Notes: generated by a model not told the origin, from the letters alone. Positions 43,656-51,921 are shown, counted from the stretch's first letter. The stretch: DNA of 64,000 bases from Geomonas diazotrophica (GCF_018919385.1 NZ_JAHLMF010000001.1:248001-312000); one strand, 5' to 3'. Numbers and translations: made by a program.

Positions 43656-44021
43656 AGAAACCATCGGCCGATCCGGATTAATGTTCGCCTCCAGGCTCTC
43701 CAGGTACAGTTCCCTGCCGCCGGTCATCTCGACGTCGCCTCCGGCGCAGCAGGGACAGATAAAGTTGAAATTTACGATCCTGAAGCGTTCCCCGCAGCCA
43801 CGGCAGCGGCCGGCAAGGGGCACCTCCTCGATCTCCAGCTCTGCCCCTTCGGCCACGGTCCCCTGTGCCACCACCTCGAAGCAGGCGGCAAGGGTCATCG
43901 GCTCCACCGCCGCCAGCTCCCCCACCTTCAGGCGCACCTTGGAGATGGACTCGATGCCGCGCACTGCCACCTGCTCGTTGATGATTTCGAAAAGCCCCGT
44001 CACCAGGGTGATCTCGTGCAT
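43617..44021 (-). CDS. hypA: Hydrogenase nickel incorporation protein HypA, with repeat-derived tail
   Basis: A 134-residue nickel metallochaperone. The N terminus MHEITLVTG carries the nickel-binding Met-His-Glu. The zinc domain has CRGCG and CPCC (about 73-93). Typical HypA proteins end shortly after the strand that follows the zinc domain, near residue 115. The last 16 or so residues here (PMVSPSPSGRGWPQAG) are encoded by a dispersed GC-rich palindrome that has replaced or extended the original end. It starts 8 bases after the large-subunit stop, so it is part of the coo/hydrogenase operon. Confidence 0.93.
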   Translation of the reverse strand: MHEITLVTGLFEIINEQVAVRGIESISKVRLKVGELAAVEPMTLAACFEVVAQGTVAEGAELEIEEVPLAGRCRGCGERFRIVNFNFICPCCAGGDVEMTGGRELYLESLEANINPDRPMVSPSPSGRGWPQAG

Positions 44022-44029
44022 GGCGCCCC

Positions 44030-45112
44030 CTAGCGGTCCGTGCAGGCGATGCAGGGATCGATGCTGTTCACGATGAGCGGGATGTTCCCGACCGGCTCAC
44101 CCTTGAGCATCACCTTGAGGGCGTCCCAGTTCATGTAGGAGGGGACGCGCCACTTGAGCCGCACCGGGAAGTCCGAGCCATCGGTCCTCAGGTAGTACAT
44201 GAGCTCGCCGCGCGGCGCCTCTGATTTGGCGATGGCCTCCCCGGCCGGGATCTCGGGGAGGTTGTCGGCGCAGAGCGGGCCCGCGGGGAGTTGCGCCAGG
44301 CACTGCTCGATGAGGGAGACCGACTGCCGCGCCTCAGCTAGCCGCACCAGGTTGCGCGCCCGGACGTCCCCTGCCGTTTGCGAAGGCACCTCGAACTTGA
44401 GCCGGTCGTAGGCACCGTAGGGGCTCTTCTTGCGCACGTCGTAGTCGATGCCGCAGGCCCTGGCCACCGGCCCCACCACGGCGCACTCGACCGCCGCCTC
44501 GCGCGGCAGCACCCCCACCCACGCCATGCGGGCCATGAGCGCCGGGTTGTTGCCGAACTGCAGGTAGAGCTCGTCCAGCGGCCTTTTCATCTCCTCCATC
44601 GCCCCGGCGAGGTAGGCTGCGGCCTCGGGGGTGAGATCGTAGCGCACGCCGCCGATCACGTTCGCGGCCAGGTCCATCCGGTTGCCGTAGATCGCCTCCT
44701 TGGCGCGCTGCATGATCTCGCGAACCTCCATGATGCGCCTGAAGAGGGGGGTCTCGCCGATCGCGTTGGCCTGCACCGCGCAGCAGAAAAGATGCGAGGC
44801 GATGCGCTTGATCTCGTCGGCCACGGCGCGCAGGTACTCGGCCCGCTCCGGAATGGCGATGCCCGCCACCTCCTCGACGGCCGCGCAGAAGGTGCTCGGG
44901 TGGCTGTTGGAACAAAGCGAGCAGAGCCGCTCCAGGAGGGTGATGTTCTGGTAGAGGTTTCGGCGCATCACCAGGTGCTCCATGCCGCGGTGCACCTGTC
45001 CCGGCAGGACGTCCAGGTCGGCCACCCGGTCCCCTTCCAGCTTCACCCGGAAATACATGGGCTCTTCGAGGGCCAACTGGTGCGCCCCCAGTTCGATGAT
45101 TTTCGTGGTCAT
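44030..45112 (-). CDS. cooH: Group 4 [NiFe] hydrogenase large subunit (CooH/EchE-like)
   Basis: A 360-residue catalytic subunit reducing protons with electrons from CO. The two Ni-Fe ligand motifs are RLCSLCSNSH (about 63-72) and the C-terminal DPCIACTDR. The protein ends three residues after the second motif, so there is no C-terminal peptide to be clipped, as in CooH of Rhodospirillum. No maturation protease should be needed. Other group 4/NuoD features are HRGMEHLV and NRMDLAANVIGG. It overlaps the upstream NuoC-like gene by 4 bases. Confidence 0.93.
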   Translation of the reverse strand: MTTKIIELGAHQLALEEPMYFRVKLEGDRVADLDVLPGQVHRGMEHLVMRRNLYQNITLLERLCSLCSNSHPSTFCAAVEEVAGIAIPERAEYLRAVADEIKRIASHLFCCAVQANAIGETPLFRRIMEVREIMQRAKEAIYGNRMDLAANVIGGVRYDLTPEAAAYLAGAMEEMKRPLDELYLQFGNNPALMARMAWVGVLPREAAVECAVVGPVARACGIDYDVRKKSPYGAYDRLKFEVPSQTAGDVRARNLVRLAEARQSVSLIEQCLAQLPAGPLCADNLPEIPAGEAIAKSEAPRGELMYYLRTDGSDFPVRLKWRVPSYMNWDALKVMLKGEPVGNIPLIVNSIDPCIACTDR

Positions 45113-45639
45113 GCGTCCTCCCGTTCGCCCGCCAGCACCTTGTCCCAGAGGGCCTTGCCGGTCGCCGCGTTGGTGAAAGTCGAATAGGGGACCAGGCGCT
45201 CGAAGGGGGCGTGGGGCAGGGTGTGGTCGAGGAACAGGCGCCTCGGGTCGGGGTGCCCCACCACCTGGACGTCATAGAGTTCCATCAGCTCCCGCTCCTG
45301 CCAGTCGCAGTTGCGAAAGATCGGGGTGAGGGAGGGAACGCGCGCCCACTCCAGGGGGAGCACCACGGTGAGGGTGAGGGTGGCGCCGTCCAGGTCGAAG
45401 TGGTAGGCGATTTCGCGCTCTCCCTTCTCCTTGGCCCGTTCCGGGAGGTAGGGGGTGACCATCGCAAGGCGCCCCTCCAGTTCCGCCACGGCGCGGGCCG
45501 CCGGGAGCAGCGCCTCGCCGCAGGGGAGGCGGCACCAGCCGGTCAGGACGCCCTTGCGGTCCCGGCGCCACAGCACGTTTATTTCTTCGCCCGCTGCCAT
45601 CGCCAGCGCGGCGGCAACGTTGGTCGTCAAATCAGTCAT
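45109..45639 (-). CDS. NuoC/EchD-like hydrogenase subunit (CooU-like)
   Basis: A 176-residue protein of the 30-kDa complex I subunit family. The hallmark region is near residues 105-145: PSLTPIFRNCDWQERELMELYDV, followed by GHPDPRRLFLD. The chosen ATG at 45639 overlaps the upstream stop by 4 bases. The N-terminal half is divergent. In CO-dependent and Ech hydrogenases this subunit bridges the large and small subunits. Confidence 0.85.
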   Translation of the reverse strand: MTDLTTNVAAALAMAAGEEINVLWRRDRKGVLTGWCRLPCGEALLPAARAVAELEGRLAMVTPYLPERAKEKGEREIAYHFDLDGATLTLTVVLPLEWARVPSLTPIFRNCDWQERELMELYDVQVVGHPDPRRLFLDHTLPHAPFERLVPYSTFTNAATGKALWDKVLAGEREDA

Positions 45640-46538
45640 CGTCTGGGCACTCCTATGCTCATCAACTGCCGGCAGGCCGGGCAGAGGTTTTTGAGCTTCT
45701 CGATCTCGGGGTTGGGGCGGCGGAAGGCGGCGTGCAGGAGCTGCGGGGCGGTGGGGATGATGGCCTCGCCGCAGCCGGTGCAGGGTGCGTAAGGAACCTC
45801 GCCCCGCTCGATCTGGGTGAAAGCATCGGCAGCGCGGTGGTCGAGGCGCCAGTCGCCGGTGACGGAAAGGGCGCCGGTGGGGCAGTAGTGGCTGCACAGG
45901 CCGCAGAAGACGCAGCTGTTGTGCCAGAGGGTCAGGCGGACGCCACCGTCTCCCGCCTCGAAGCGGATAGCTCCCGCCGCGCAGACGTGGCGGCACATGC
46001 GGCAGTCCACGCAGGCCTTGGCGTCGTAGCTCATCCTGCCGCGGGCGGGGAAGTTATCGGTTCCATGATGCTTCCGGTGATCGGGGTTTCGGGCCGGCTC
46101 CTCGCCATCGCGCCGGGCCCGTCGGATCTCCAGCGCTGCGCCGATTCCCGCCAACAAGGCCTGGGGGCGCGGCGGGCAGCCCGGGATGTTCACGTCCACC
46201 GGCAGGTGACGCTCGATCGGACCGTCCACCGCGTAGCTGTCGCGGAAGACGCCACCGGACACCGGGCAAACGCCCACAGCGACGGTTACCTTGTCCCGTG
46301 GCGCCTGCGCGTAGAGCCGCAGCACTTCGTCCCTGGCGCGGATGGTGAGTGGGCCGGTGATGAGGACGATGTCCGCCTCGTGCGCCGATTCTGTGTAGCG
46401 GCAGCCCAGTTGCTCCACGTCGAATTCGGTCACCGCCGAGGTCACCGCCAGTTCCACGTCGCAGCCGTTGCAGGACCCGGTGTTGATGCGGAACAGCCGC
46501 ACCGGCCCGACTGCCGTTTCTTCTACCTCGATGTGCAT
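45636..46538 (-). CDS. Fused hydrogenase small subunit and polyferredoxin (CooL-CooX fusion)
   Basis: A 300-residue fusion. Residues about 1-150 are a NuoB-type small subunit with the proximal-cluster cysteines in TGSCNGCDVEL, GVCPVSGG and IPGCPPRPQ. Residues about 165-230 form a two-cluster ferredoxin (CVDCRMCRHVC and CVFCGLCSHYCP), equivalent to CooX/EchF. The C-terminal 65 residues add a further CTGC..CPACRQLM pair of possible zinc-ribbon or extra-cluster type. In Rhodospirillum these are separate genes. The ATG at 46538 has GGGGAG six bases upstream. It is the first gene of the operon, 41 bases after the predicted -10. Confidence 0.9.
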   Translation of the reverse strand: MHIEVEETAVGPVRLFRINTGSCNGCDVELAVTSAVTEFDVEQLGCRYTESAHEADIVLITGPLTIRARDEVLRLYAQAPRDKVTVAVGVCPVSGGVFRDSYAVDGPIERHLPVDVNIPGCPPRPQALLAGIGAALEIRRARRDGEEPARNPDHRKHHGTDNFPARGRMSYDAKACVDCRMCRHVCAAGAIRFEAGDGGVRLTLWHNSCVFCGLCSHYCPTGALSVTGDWRLDHRAADAFTQIERGEVPYAPCTGCGEAIIPTAPQLLHAAFRRPNPEIEKLKNLCPACRQLMSIGVPRR

Positions 46539-46578
46539 CGCGCTCTCCCCGTTGCAGACAAGTTGCAGCATGGGCGGC

Positions 46579-46621
46579 AATGTAGGTGAAAAACGGGTGG
46601 CGGTCTGTCGGGCAGCCGACA
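46579..46621 (-). promoter_or_regulatory. Promoter of the coo/hydrogenase operon
   Basis: On the minus strand a TACATT -10-like hexamer (complement of 46579-46584) lies downstream of the CooA-type operator. A start near 46572 would put the operator centre at about -41.5, the class II position used by CRP/CooA activators. No good -35 is present, as expected for an activator-dependent promoter. Confidence 0.6.
46606..46621. promoter_or_regulatory. CooA-type operator TGTCG-N6-CGACA
   Basis: TGTCGGGCAGCCGACA is a perfect inverted repeat with a six-base spacer. The Rhodospirillum CooA consensus is TGTCA-N6-CGACA, so one base in one half-site differs and the site is more symmetrical. It lies 68 bases upstream of the first coo operon gene. 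The candidate CooA gene ends about 240 bases further upstream. Confidence 0.75.
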
Positions 46622-46659
46622 GTTATGTTTTTTTCGGGATTAATTATGACCTCCCGCCA

Positions 46660-46772
46660 GTCCCCTCTCCCGGAGGGGGAGGGGGGCGGACGGTGGGTGG
46701 AGAGGTGTCGCGAAGCGGAAGCATCACAGATTGCAACGCCCTCACCCCGGCTCTCTCCCGGGGGGAGAGGGG
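46660..46772. repeat. Two palindromic repeat units between cooA and the coo promoter
   Basis: Units at 46660-46686 (CCCCTCTCCCGGAGGGGGAGG) and 46738-46772 (CCCTCACCCCGGCTCTCTCCC, then GGGGGGAGAGGGGG). They fill most of the roughly 320-base gap between the cooA stop and the operon. Confidence 0.75.
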
Positions 46773-46859
46773 GATATTGGATGCCCGGAGAAGTTCTGCT
46801 GCAAAGGGGCTGTTTGTCTGGGGAAAGCGGCTGGAGAAAAGACGGCCGCAGCCGCGGCG

Positions 46860-47519
46860 TTACGGGGTTTCCTTCAACGTCTTAAACGCGGCGAGGTCCT
46901 TGATGAGGAGGGTCTTGCGGTCGATCTTCACAAGGAGGTCGGTCTTGATGAAGTCGTTGATGATCTGCGAGATGGTCTGGCGCGTGGTGCCGACCAGGAG
47001 GGCGATATCTTCGGTACCGAGGCCCAACTGCACCACGGTCCCTTCCGGGGTCATCCGTCCCCTGTCGGCCGCCGCCCCGAGCAGGAAGTCCACCAGGCGC
47101 AGCCGGACGTCCTTGAAGGCGAGCCCCTCGATGGTCTGGATGGAGTTCTGCAGCAGCTCGCCGAGCACCTTGACCATGGTGAGCGAAAGCTCCGGGCGGC
47201 GGGCGAGCGCCCGCCCGAAAGTCGCGGTGCTGCAGACCAGGATCTCCGTCCCCTCCAGGGCCTGCACGAAAGCGGGGGTATGGGTGCTGAAGACATCGCC
47301 CCTTTCCAGCAGCGCGAGCGTGAATTCCTTGTCCTCGTAGGCGAGGTAGATGCGGAGCCGGCCGCTTCTCACCACGAACACGAGGTTCTTCTCCTCGAAG
47401 GGGGAATAGACGAGGGTCTTTTTGGCGTAGTGGCGCGGGGTAAAGTTGGCCTGGAAGTCGGGGTCGGCGTGGAATAGTGCGAGGAGGTCTGCGTCGGAAA
47501 GCTTCATCTTGTTCGGCAT
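46860..47519 (-). CDS. cooA: CRP/FNR-family regulator, probable CO sensor CooA
   Basis: A 219-residue protein, the length of CooA (about 222). The ATG at 47519 follows GGAGGAG and gives Met-Pro at the N terminus. Pro2 is a heme axial ligand in Rhodospirillum CooA. The cNMP-like domain has VFVVRSGRLRIYL and GDVFSTHTPAF, with His80 aligning to the CooA heme ligand His77. The Cys75 position is Ser here, so the oxidised heme would need another ligand. TIEGLAFKDVRLR matches the CooA dimer helix. The DNA-binding helix GTTRQTISQII resembles CooA's GSSRQTTSTAL. Location directly upstream of a coo operon with a CooA-type box supports the call. Another heme- or redox-sensing Crp relative (for example HcpR) is the alternative. 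Confidence 0.7.
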   Translation of the reverse strand: MPNKMKLSDADLLALFHADPDFQANFTPRHYAKKTLVYSPFEEKNLVFVVRSGRLRIYLAYEDKEFTLALLERGDVFSTHTPAFVQALEGTEILVCSTATFGRALARRPELSLTMVKVLGELLQNSIQTIEGLAFKDVRLRLVDFLLGAAADRGRMTPEGTVVQLGLGTEDIALLVGTTRQTISQIINDFIKTDLLVKIDRKTLLIKDLAAFKTLKETP

Positions 47520-47648
47520 CGATATCTCCTCCAGGAGAGTTACCGGCGCATTATGAAGCAGGTGGTGCGCAAAAGGCAAGGTGGGCAGCGCCGGCGATGC
47601 GTATACACCGGCGCCGCCACCTCAGCCTTCCAACAGCCATGCGGCAGG

Positions 47649-48383
47649 TCATTTTTCCGAGACGGTGAACTTGTCGAAGAAAACGTAGGAATCGGCCTTC
47701 GACCATAGACCGATGCGGCCGTTGACCGGTTCGGTCCAGGCCTGGTCCACATACTTGACCCCGTCCAGGTATCCCAGGATCCTTTTCCCTTCCAGCACCA
47801 GTTTGAGATCGTGCCACTGGCCGGACGGGACCGGCACCTTGCCGGCCCACTGCACCGTGGCGCGCCGTCCCTGCTCCATCCGGAACAGGACCAGGTTGTC
47901 CTCCAGCGCGTTGGCGCGCAACAACAGGTAATCGCCGTTGGGCTTGATATCGAAGGCAATCCCCGCGGCCTGGTCTATCCTGCCGCTCACCCCCTTGAAG
48001 GCCACCTCGATGCTCCCGCCACGGAAGCTTTTCACGTCGTTGCAGACCGACAGCGGAAAGTAACGGTAGCGCTCCAGCCCGGCCAGGAATTCCGCGGAAC
48101 CCGCTCCGTAGAGCGCCTTCGCCTTGCCTGCGCCCCCCGGAGCCATTACACCCTGCTCCCAGTTCCGACCATCCACCGCGTAGACGGGGCGGGAGCCGTC
48201 CCGGTCAACGTGCCACGTCCCGACCAGTGCGCTGAAACTCCGCGCCTCGGCTCCCGGTGCCTCCCTGGCAAAACCGATCTGCTGCGCCCCCTTGGCCAGG
48301 GCCGGTAACGCCGCCGCGACCATTGCCAGCGCCGCCACCACACACATCACGATCTTCCTGCCGCTTCTCTTTACCTGGCTCAT
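47649..48383 (-). CDS. Secreted LamG/DUF1080-like jelly-roll protein
   Basis: A 244-residue exported protein with a Sec signal ending ALPALAKG (about residue 32). The mature part is a single concanavalin-like jelly roll with GQWHDLKLVLEGKRILGYLDG and NGRIGLWSKADSYVFFDKFTV signatures, as in DUF1080/LamG domains that bind or hydrolyse glycans. No catalytic residues can be assigned. The same fold occurs as repeats in the large protein at the right end of the window. A GCGCCGG/CCGGCGC stem-loop lies downstream at 47588-47614. Confidence 0.75.
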   Translation of the reverse strand: MSQVKRSGRKIVMCVVAALAMVAAALPALAKGAQQIGFAREAPGAEARSFSALVGTWHVDRDGSRPVYAVDGRNWEQGVMAPGGAGKAKALYGAGSAEFLAGLERYRYFPLSVCNDVKSFRGGSIEVAFKGVSGRIDQAAGIAFDIKPNGDYLLLRANALEDNLVLFRMEQGRRATVQWAGKVPVPSGQWHDLKLVLEGKRILGYLDGVKYVDQAWTEPVNGRIGLWSKADSYVFFDKFTVSEK

Positions 48384-48452
48384 CTTTCAGCACTCCTGCC
48401 GGCACTCATGCGTTGCCGTCGTTTTTCGGCGCGCCCAGCAACCTGCCCAGGC

Positions 48453-48481
48453 GTCCTCCCCCCGGAGGGGGGAGGGGCGGT
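48453..48481. repeat. Palindromic repeat unit (short form)
   Basis: CCTCCCCCCGGAGGGGGGAGG is a near-perfect palindrome between the five-heme cytochrome and LamG-like genes, the minimal form of the dispersed family. Confidence 0.7.
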
Positions 48482-48541
48482 GGAACACGCGCGGCGTCGC
48501 TGACAATCGACCGTTTACAGCGGGTATTGCTCCTCAGCTCG

Positions 48542-49774
48542 TCAGCTCTTCTTGATCTTCAATACCAGGGTGGCCCCGTTCATGTCGGTCTGATCGTCGG
48601 TGAAGGAGCGGTTGTTGTAACGGTTCAGGTCGTAGATCAGACGCGCTTTCACGGTGTAATCGCCGGAAGGGAGTGCGGGTGTCCAGGTGAGGATGCGCTC
48701 CTCGCCGGCCCTGATGATCGCCTCGTGCGGCCCCTGCGCATCGGCCTGGCTCGCCGCCACCGCATCGGGCCGCTTCTTGTCCTCTTCCAGGAACTTCCTG
48801 TCGTCCGGCCGGGGACCGTAGGAGGGGGCGAACATCCATTCCCTGGTCGCCACCGGCTTGCCCATCGGGTCCAGGACCGTGATGTTCAGGTACACGGCGC
48901 GACGGTTGGAGCCGGTCGGAACCGAGTGCCCGGCGCCGATGTTGATCAGGTGGAAGGCGAGATCAGGTTTACCCTCGGTCGGCTGGCTGATCACCATGCT
49001 GAGCGCGCTCGCCAGACGCTGCTGGGAACGCCCGCCGGTCCACAGGTGCCGCGCCACGGGGCGCTCGGGGTTGTCGAACTCCTCGGCAACCTTACGCATG
49101 GTACGCGGCATGTGGCAGTCCTGGCACTGCTGCTTGCCCAGCCCCGGCTTGAAGAAGTCCTCGCGCCACTCAAGGAAGGTCTGGGTCTGCTTGCCGACCG
49201 CCCGCTTGCCCATGCTGTGGCAGTAGGCGCACATGGCCGAGGTCTGAATGGCGGGATCGGCCACCGTCTGGTGCGGTGCGGTGACGGCATGGGCGGAACG
49301 GATCTTCCCTTCCGGTGTGAGGTGGCAGCTCGCACAGGTGATGCCGACTGCCTCCTTCTCCTTGCCGCGCGCCTTGGGCTTGGTCATCTCGACCACGTTG
49401 ATGTCGGGGATGGCAAATGGCTCCGGGTAGTGGCAAGCGTTGCAGGAGCGTCCCTCCTCCTCTGCCTCCCGGGCATGCACCGGGTACCGTTCGGCCCCGG
49501 CGAAGGCGTGGGCGGTAGCCGTTGCCGAAACCCCTGCCGGCATCGGTATCGCCTCCCCTTCCTTCTGAGGGATGGTGGTCGGCTGGTAGTGCAGGTCGCT
49601 GCCAAAACCGAAGGCGAACTCGCGGTAAATGGCCTTGTGGCAACCGCCGCAGGTCTCGGAGGGCGTGGCGGTTCCCTGCGGGAAGTCCATCCCCCCCGCG
49701 GCAGCGGCCAGCGCCGCACCGGCCAACAGCATGACAATGGCTCCCGTGCATCCTGATACGATGGCTCTCTTCAT
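48542..49774 (-). CDS. Pentaheme c-type cytochrome
   Basis: A 410-residue periplasmic cytochrome with a Sec signal (cleavage near ALAAAAGG). Five CXXCH motifs lie at about residues 42 (CGGCH), 111 (CNACH), 147 (CASCH), 182 (CAYCH) and 217 (CQDCH). The C-terminal 180 residues are heme-free and beta-rich, with INIGAGHSVPTGSNRRAVYLN, a feature of the cytochrome c554-like family often annotated as multiheme cytochromes of dissimilatory metabolism. It has a GGAGG ribosome site. It is followed on the same strand by the LamG-like gene. The electron partner is unknown. Confidence 0.88.
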   Translation of the reverse strand: MKRAIVSGCTGAIVMLLAGAALAAAAGGMDFPQGTATPSETCGGCHKAIYREFAFGFGSDLHYQPTTIPQKEGEAIPMPAGVSATATAHAFAGAERYPVHAREAEEEGRSCNACHYPEPFAIPDINVVEMTKPKARGKEKEAVGITCASCHLTPEGKIRSAHAVTAPHQTVADPAIQTSAMCAYCHSMGKRAVGKQTQTFLEWREDFFKPGLGKQQCQDCHMPRTMRKVAEEFDNPERPVARHLWTGGRSQQRLASALSMVISQPTEGKPDLAFHLINIGAGHSVPTGSNRRAVYLNITVLDPMGKPVATREWMFAPSYGPRPDDRKFLEEDKKRPDAVAASQADAQGPHEAIIRAGEERILTWTPALPSGDYTVKARLIYDLNRYNNRSFTDDQTDMNGATLVLKIKKS

Positions 49775-49823
49775 TTTTCCTCCGTAGCGGCTGCGCCGCC
49801 TTTTTTACCCCGTCCAGGGTGAT

Positions 49824-51182
49824 TTATACCAGCGGGAACAGAATGGTGAACCTGCAGCCCTGCCCCGCCTCGCTCTCCAATTGGATCCTGCCGCCGTTGA
49901 GCTCCACCGCCTGCCGCGTGATGGCAAGGCCGAGCCCCGCCCCCCCCTGCTCGCGCGATCGTCCGGGGTCGGCACGGTAGAAGCGGTCGAAGATCAGCTC
50001 CTGGTGCTCCCTCGCTATCCCCGGCCCCTGATCCTGCACCTCGAGGGCGGCTTCGCCCCGCTCCGTCCGGTACACGCGCAGGTCGATGCGTCCCGGCGGC
50101 GAGTACTTCACCGCGTTGTCCAGCAGGTTGATCAGCGCCTGGCGCAGCATCTCCGGGTTCACCATGGCGCAGACCCCAGCTCCTGCCTCCAGCTCGATCA
50201 CCTGCCCCTTTTCCTCCGCCAGTACGCCGATCATGTCCACGGCATCCGCCGCCATCTCGGCGAGGTCCACCCGCACCCGTGTCACCGTGAGCCCCCCCGC
50301 GTCGCCGCGGCTCAAGGTCAGCAGGCAGTCTACCAGCTTGGTGAGCCGGTCGGTCTCCTCCAGCATGCTGGCGATCACCTCGCGACAGCCGGCGGCGTCC
50401 AGTTCCCGCTGCAGCCCAACCTCCCCCACGCTCCTGAGGGCGGTGAGCGGCGTGCGCAGTTCGTGGGAAGCATCAGCGCTAAAGCGTCGTAACCTCTCGA
50501 AGGAATCCTCCAGCCGCGCGAAGGTGCCGTTCAGCATCTGCGCCAGGCGGCCGAACTCGTCGCCGGGATTGTCCACGGGGAGCCGCTCGGACAGCCGCTC
50601 CGCCGTGATGGCGCCCGCCAGCGCCGTGATCTCCTCAATCGGGTTGAGCACCCGACCCGCCAGGAAGTAGCCGCCCGCTACCGCCAGCACCACGGCTATG
50701 GGAATGCCGAAGAGCAGGATCATCCCGATGCTTTCCAGGCTCGTTCTCAGTGTCTGTTCGCTCTCGGCTACGGCGACCACCCGACTCTGCCCCGCCCCCG
50801 GCAAGACGACGCTCCTGATCCGGAAGGCCTGCCCGCTGTGCGAGCGCCAGGAGCGTCCCGGGCCGTGCGGCAGCCCCGCCAGCGCCTTTTCCAGCACCTC
50901 CCGGCTCCAGCCCGGGGTCTCCGCGACCACCTCGTTTCCCTGGCTTACCTGGAAAAATTCCACTGAGCCGTGCTGCGCCAGCTCGTTGATTTCAAAGGGT
51001 TCCTCGCGCAGCACCCGGCTCACCGTCGCGAGGTCGCGTTCCAGTTGCGCATCCACCTCGCGCAGCAGGCTGGAGCGGACGAAGAGATAGATACCCAGCG
51101 CGAAGGCAACGACGATGGCGGCAAGTGCCGCGGCGTACCAGATGGCCAAGCGCACCCGTATGCTGCGCGGCCTGAGGGTCAT
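49824..51182 (-). CDS. Sensor histidine kinase (CusS/heavy-metal-type class)
   Basis: A 452-residue membrane kinase with TM1 (about 13-35), a periplasmic domain (about 36-155), TM2 (about 156-176) and HAMP. The HisKA domain carries the phospho-acceptor His in FSADASHELRTPLTALRS (about 240). The catalytic domain has the N box LINLLDNAVKYS, G1 DQGPGIA, F box FDRFYR and G2 GAGLGLAI. The domain order and FSADASHELRTPL wording match the CusS/PcoS heavy-metal sensor class. It overlaps its response regulator gene by 4 bases. The signal is unknown. Confidence 0.92.
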   Translation of the reverse strand: MTLRPRSIRVRLAIWYAAALAAIVVAFALGIYLFVRSSLLREVDAQLERDLATVSRVLREEPFEINELAQHGSVEFFQVSQGNEVVAETPGWSREVLEKALAGLPHGPGRSWRSHSGQAFRIRSVVLPGAGQSRVVAVAESEQTLRTSLESIGMILLFGIPIAVVLAVAGGYFLAGRVLNPIEEITALAGAITAERLSERLPVDNPGDEFGRLAQMLNGTFARLEDSFERLRRFSADASHELRTPLTALRSVGEVGLQRELDAAGCREVIASMLEETDRLTKLVDCLLTLSRGDAGGLTVTRVRVDLAEMAADAVDMIGVLAEEKGQVIELEAGAGVCAMVNPEMLRQALINLLDNAVKYSPPGRIDLRVYRTERGEAALEVQDQGPGIAREHQELIFDRFYRADPGRSREQGGAGLGLAITRQAVELNGGRIQLESEAGQGCRFTILFPLV

Positions 51183-51859
51183 TCCCCTTCCTCCATGGTG
51201 AAACCGAGTCCTCGGACCGTCTTGAGCAGCTTGCGCTCGAACGGGCCGTCCACCTTGCGCCTGAGCCGCGCGATGTGCACGTCGATCACGTTGTCGAGCG
51301 GGGTCGAACGCTCCTTCACCTGCCAGACGTCCCGCGACAGCATCTCCCGGGTCACCACGTTGCCCCGGTTGCGCAGAAGGTACTCAAGAAGCTGGAATTC
51401 CTTCACGGTCAGATCGATCCCCTCGCCGTCGCGTTTCACCTTCCGCCCCACCAAGTCCATCTCCAGCCCCCCCAGCGAAAGCTGCACCTGGGCCTCCTTC
51501 TTTTCCCGGCGCAGTATGAGCCGGATGCGGGCCAGGAGCTCCGGAAAGGCAAACGGCTTCACCAGGTACTCGTCCGCGCCGCTATCCAACCCCAGCACGC
51601 GGTCCTCGATCGAGTCGCGTGCGGTCAGGATCAGCACCGGCGTATCGAAGCCGCGCTTTCTCATGGTGGTGAGGATCTCCAGCCCGTCGCGCCCGGGGAG
51701 CATCAGGTCGAGGAGCACCAGGTCGAAGGCACCGGCGCTCAGCTGGAAGAAACCTTCTTCACCGCTGTAGGCCACGCTGACCCGGTACTGCTCGGCCTCC
51801 AGCCCGGCCTTGAGGGCATCGGCCACCTTCTTCTCGTCCTCTATCACCAACACGTGCAT
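51179..51859 (-). CDS. OmpR-family response regulator, partner of the adjacent kinase
   Basis: A 226-residue regulator with a receiver (EDE acidic pocket near 7-9, phospho-acceptor Asp in DLVLLDLMLPG, Lys in YLVKPF) and a winged-helix effector with TVKEFQLLEYLLRN and VIDVHIARLRRKVD. The ATG at 51859 is preferred over the GTG six bases upstream because AGAGG is then correctly spaced. An inverted repeat 63-80 bases upstream may be its own binding site. Confidence 0.93.
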   Translation of the reverse strand: MHVLVIEDEKKVADALKAGLEAEQYRVSVAYSGEEGFFQLSAGAFDLVLLDLMLPGRDGLEILTTMRKRGFDTPVLILTARDSIEDRVLGLDSGADEYLVKPFAFPELLARIRLILRREKKEAQVQLSLGGLEMDLVGRKVKRDGEGIDLTVKEFQLLEYLLRNRGNVVTREMLSRDVWQVKERSTPLDNVIDVHIARLRRKVDGPFERKLLKTVRGLGFTMEEGE

Positions 51860-51921
51860 GTGCACCTCTTGAAGTGTTTGCAGTATCTGCCAAATCCTGT
51901 GTCGCGCTCAACTGAAGTTGT

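Noticed and set aside
49786-49806. GCGGC-loop-GCCGC hairpin followed by six T on the plus strand
   Set aside because: No plus-strand gene ends nearby. It lies in the leader of a minus-strand cytochrome gene and is probably incidental.
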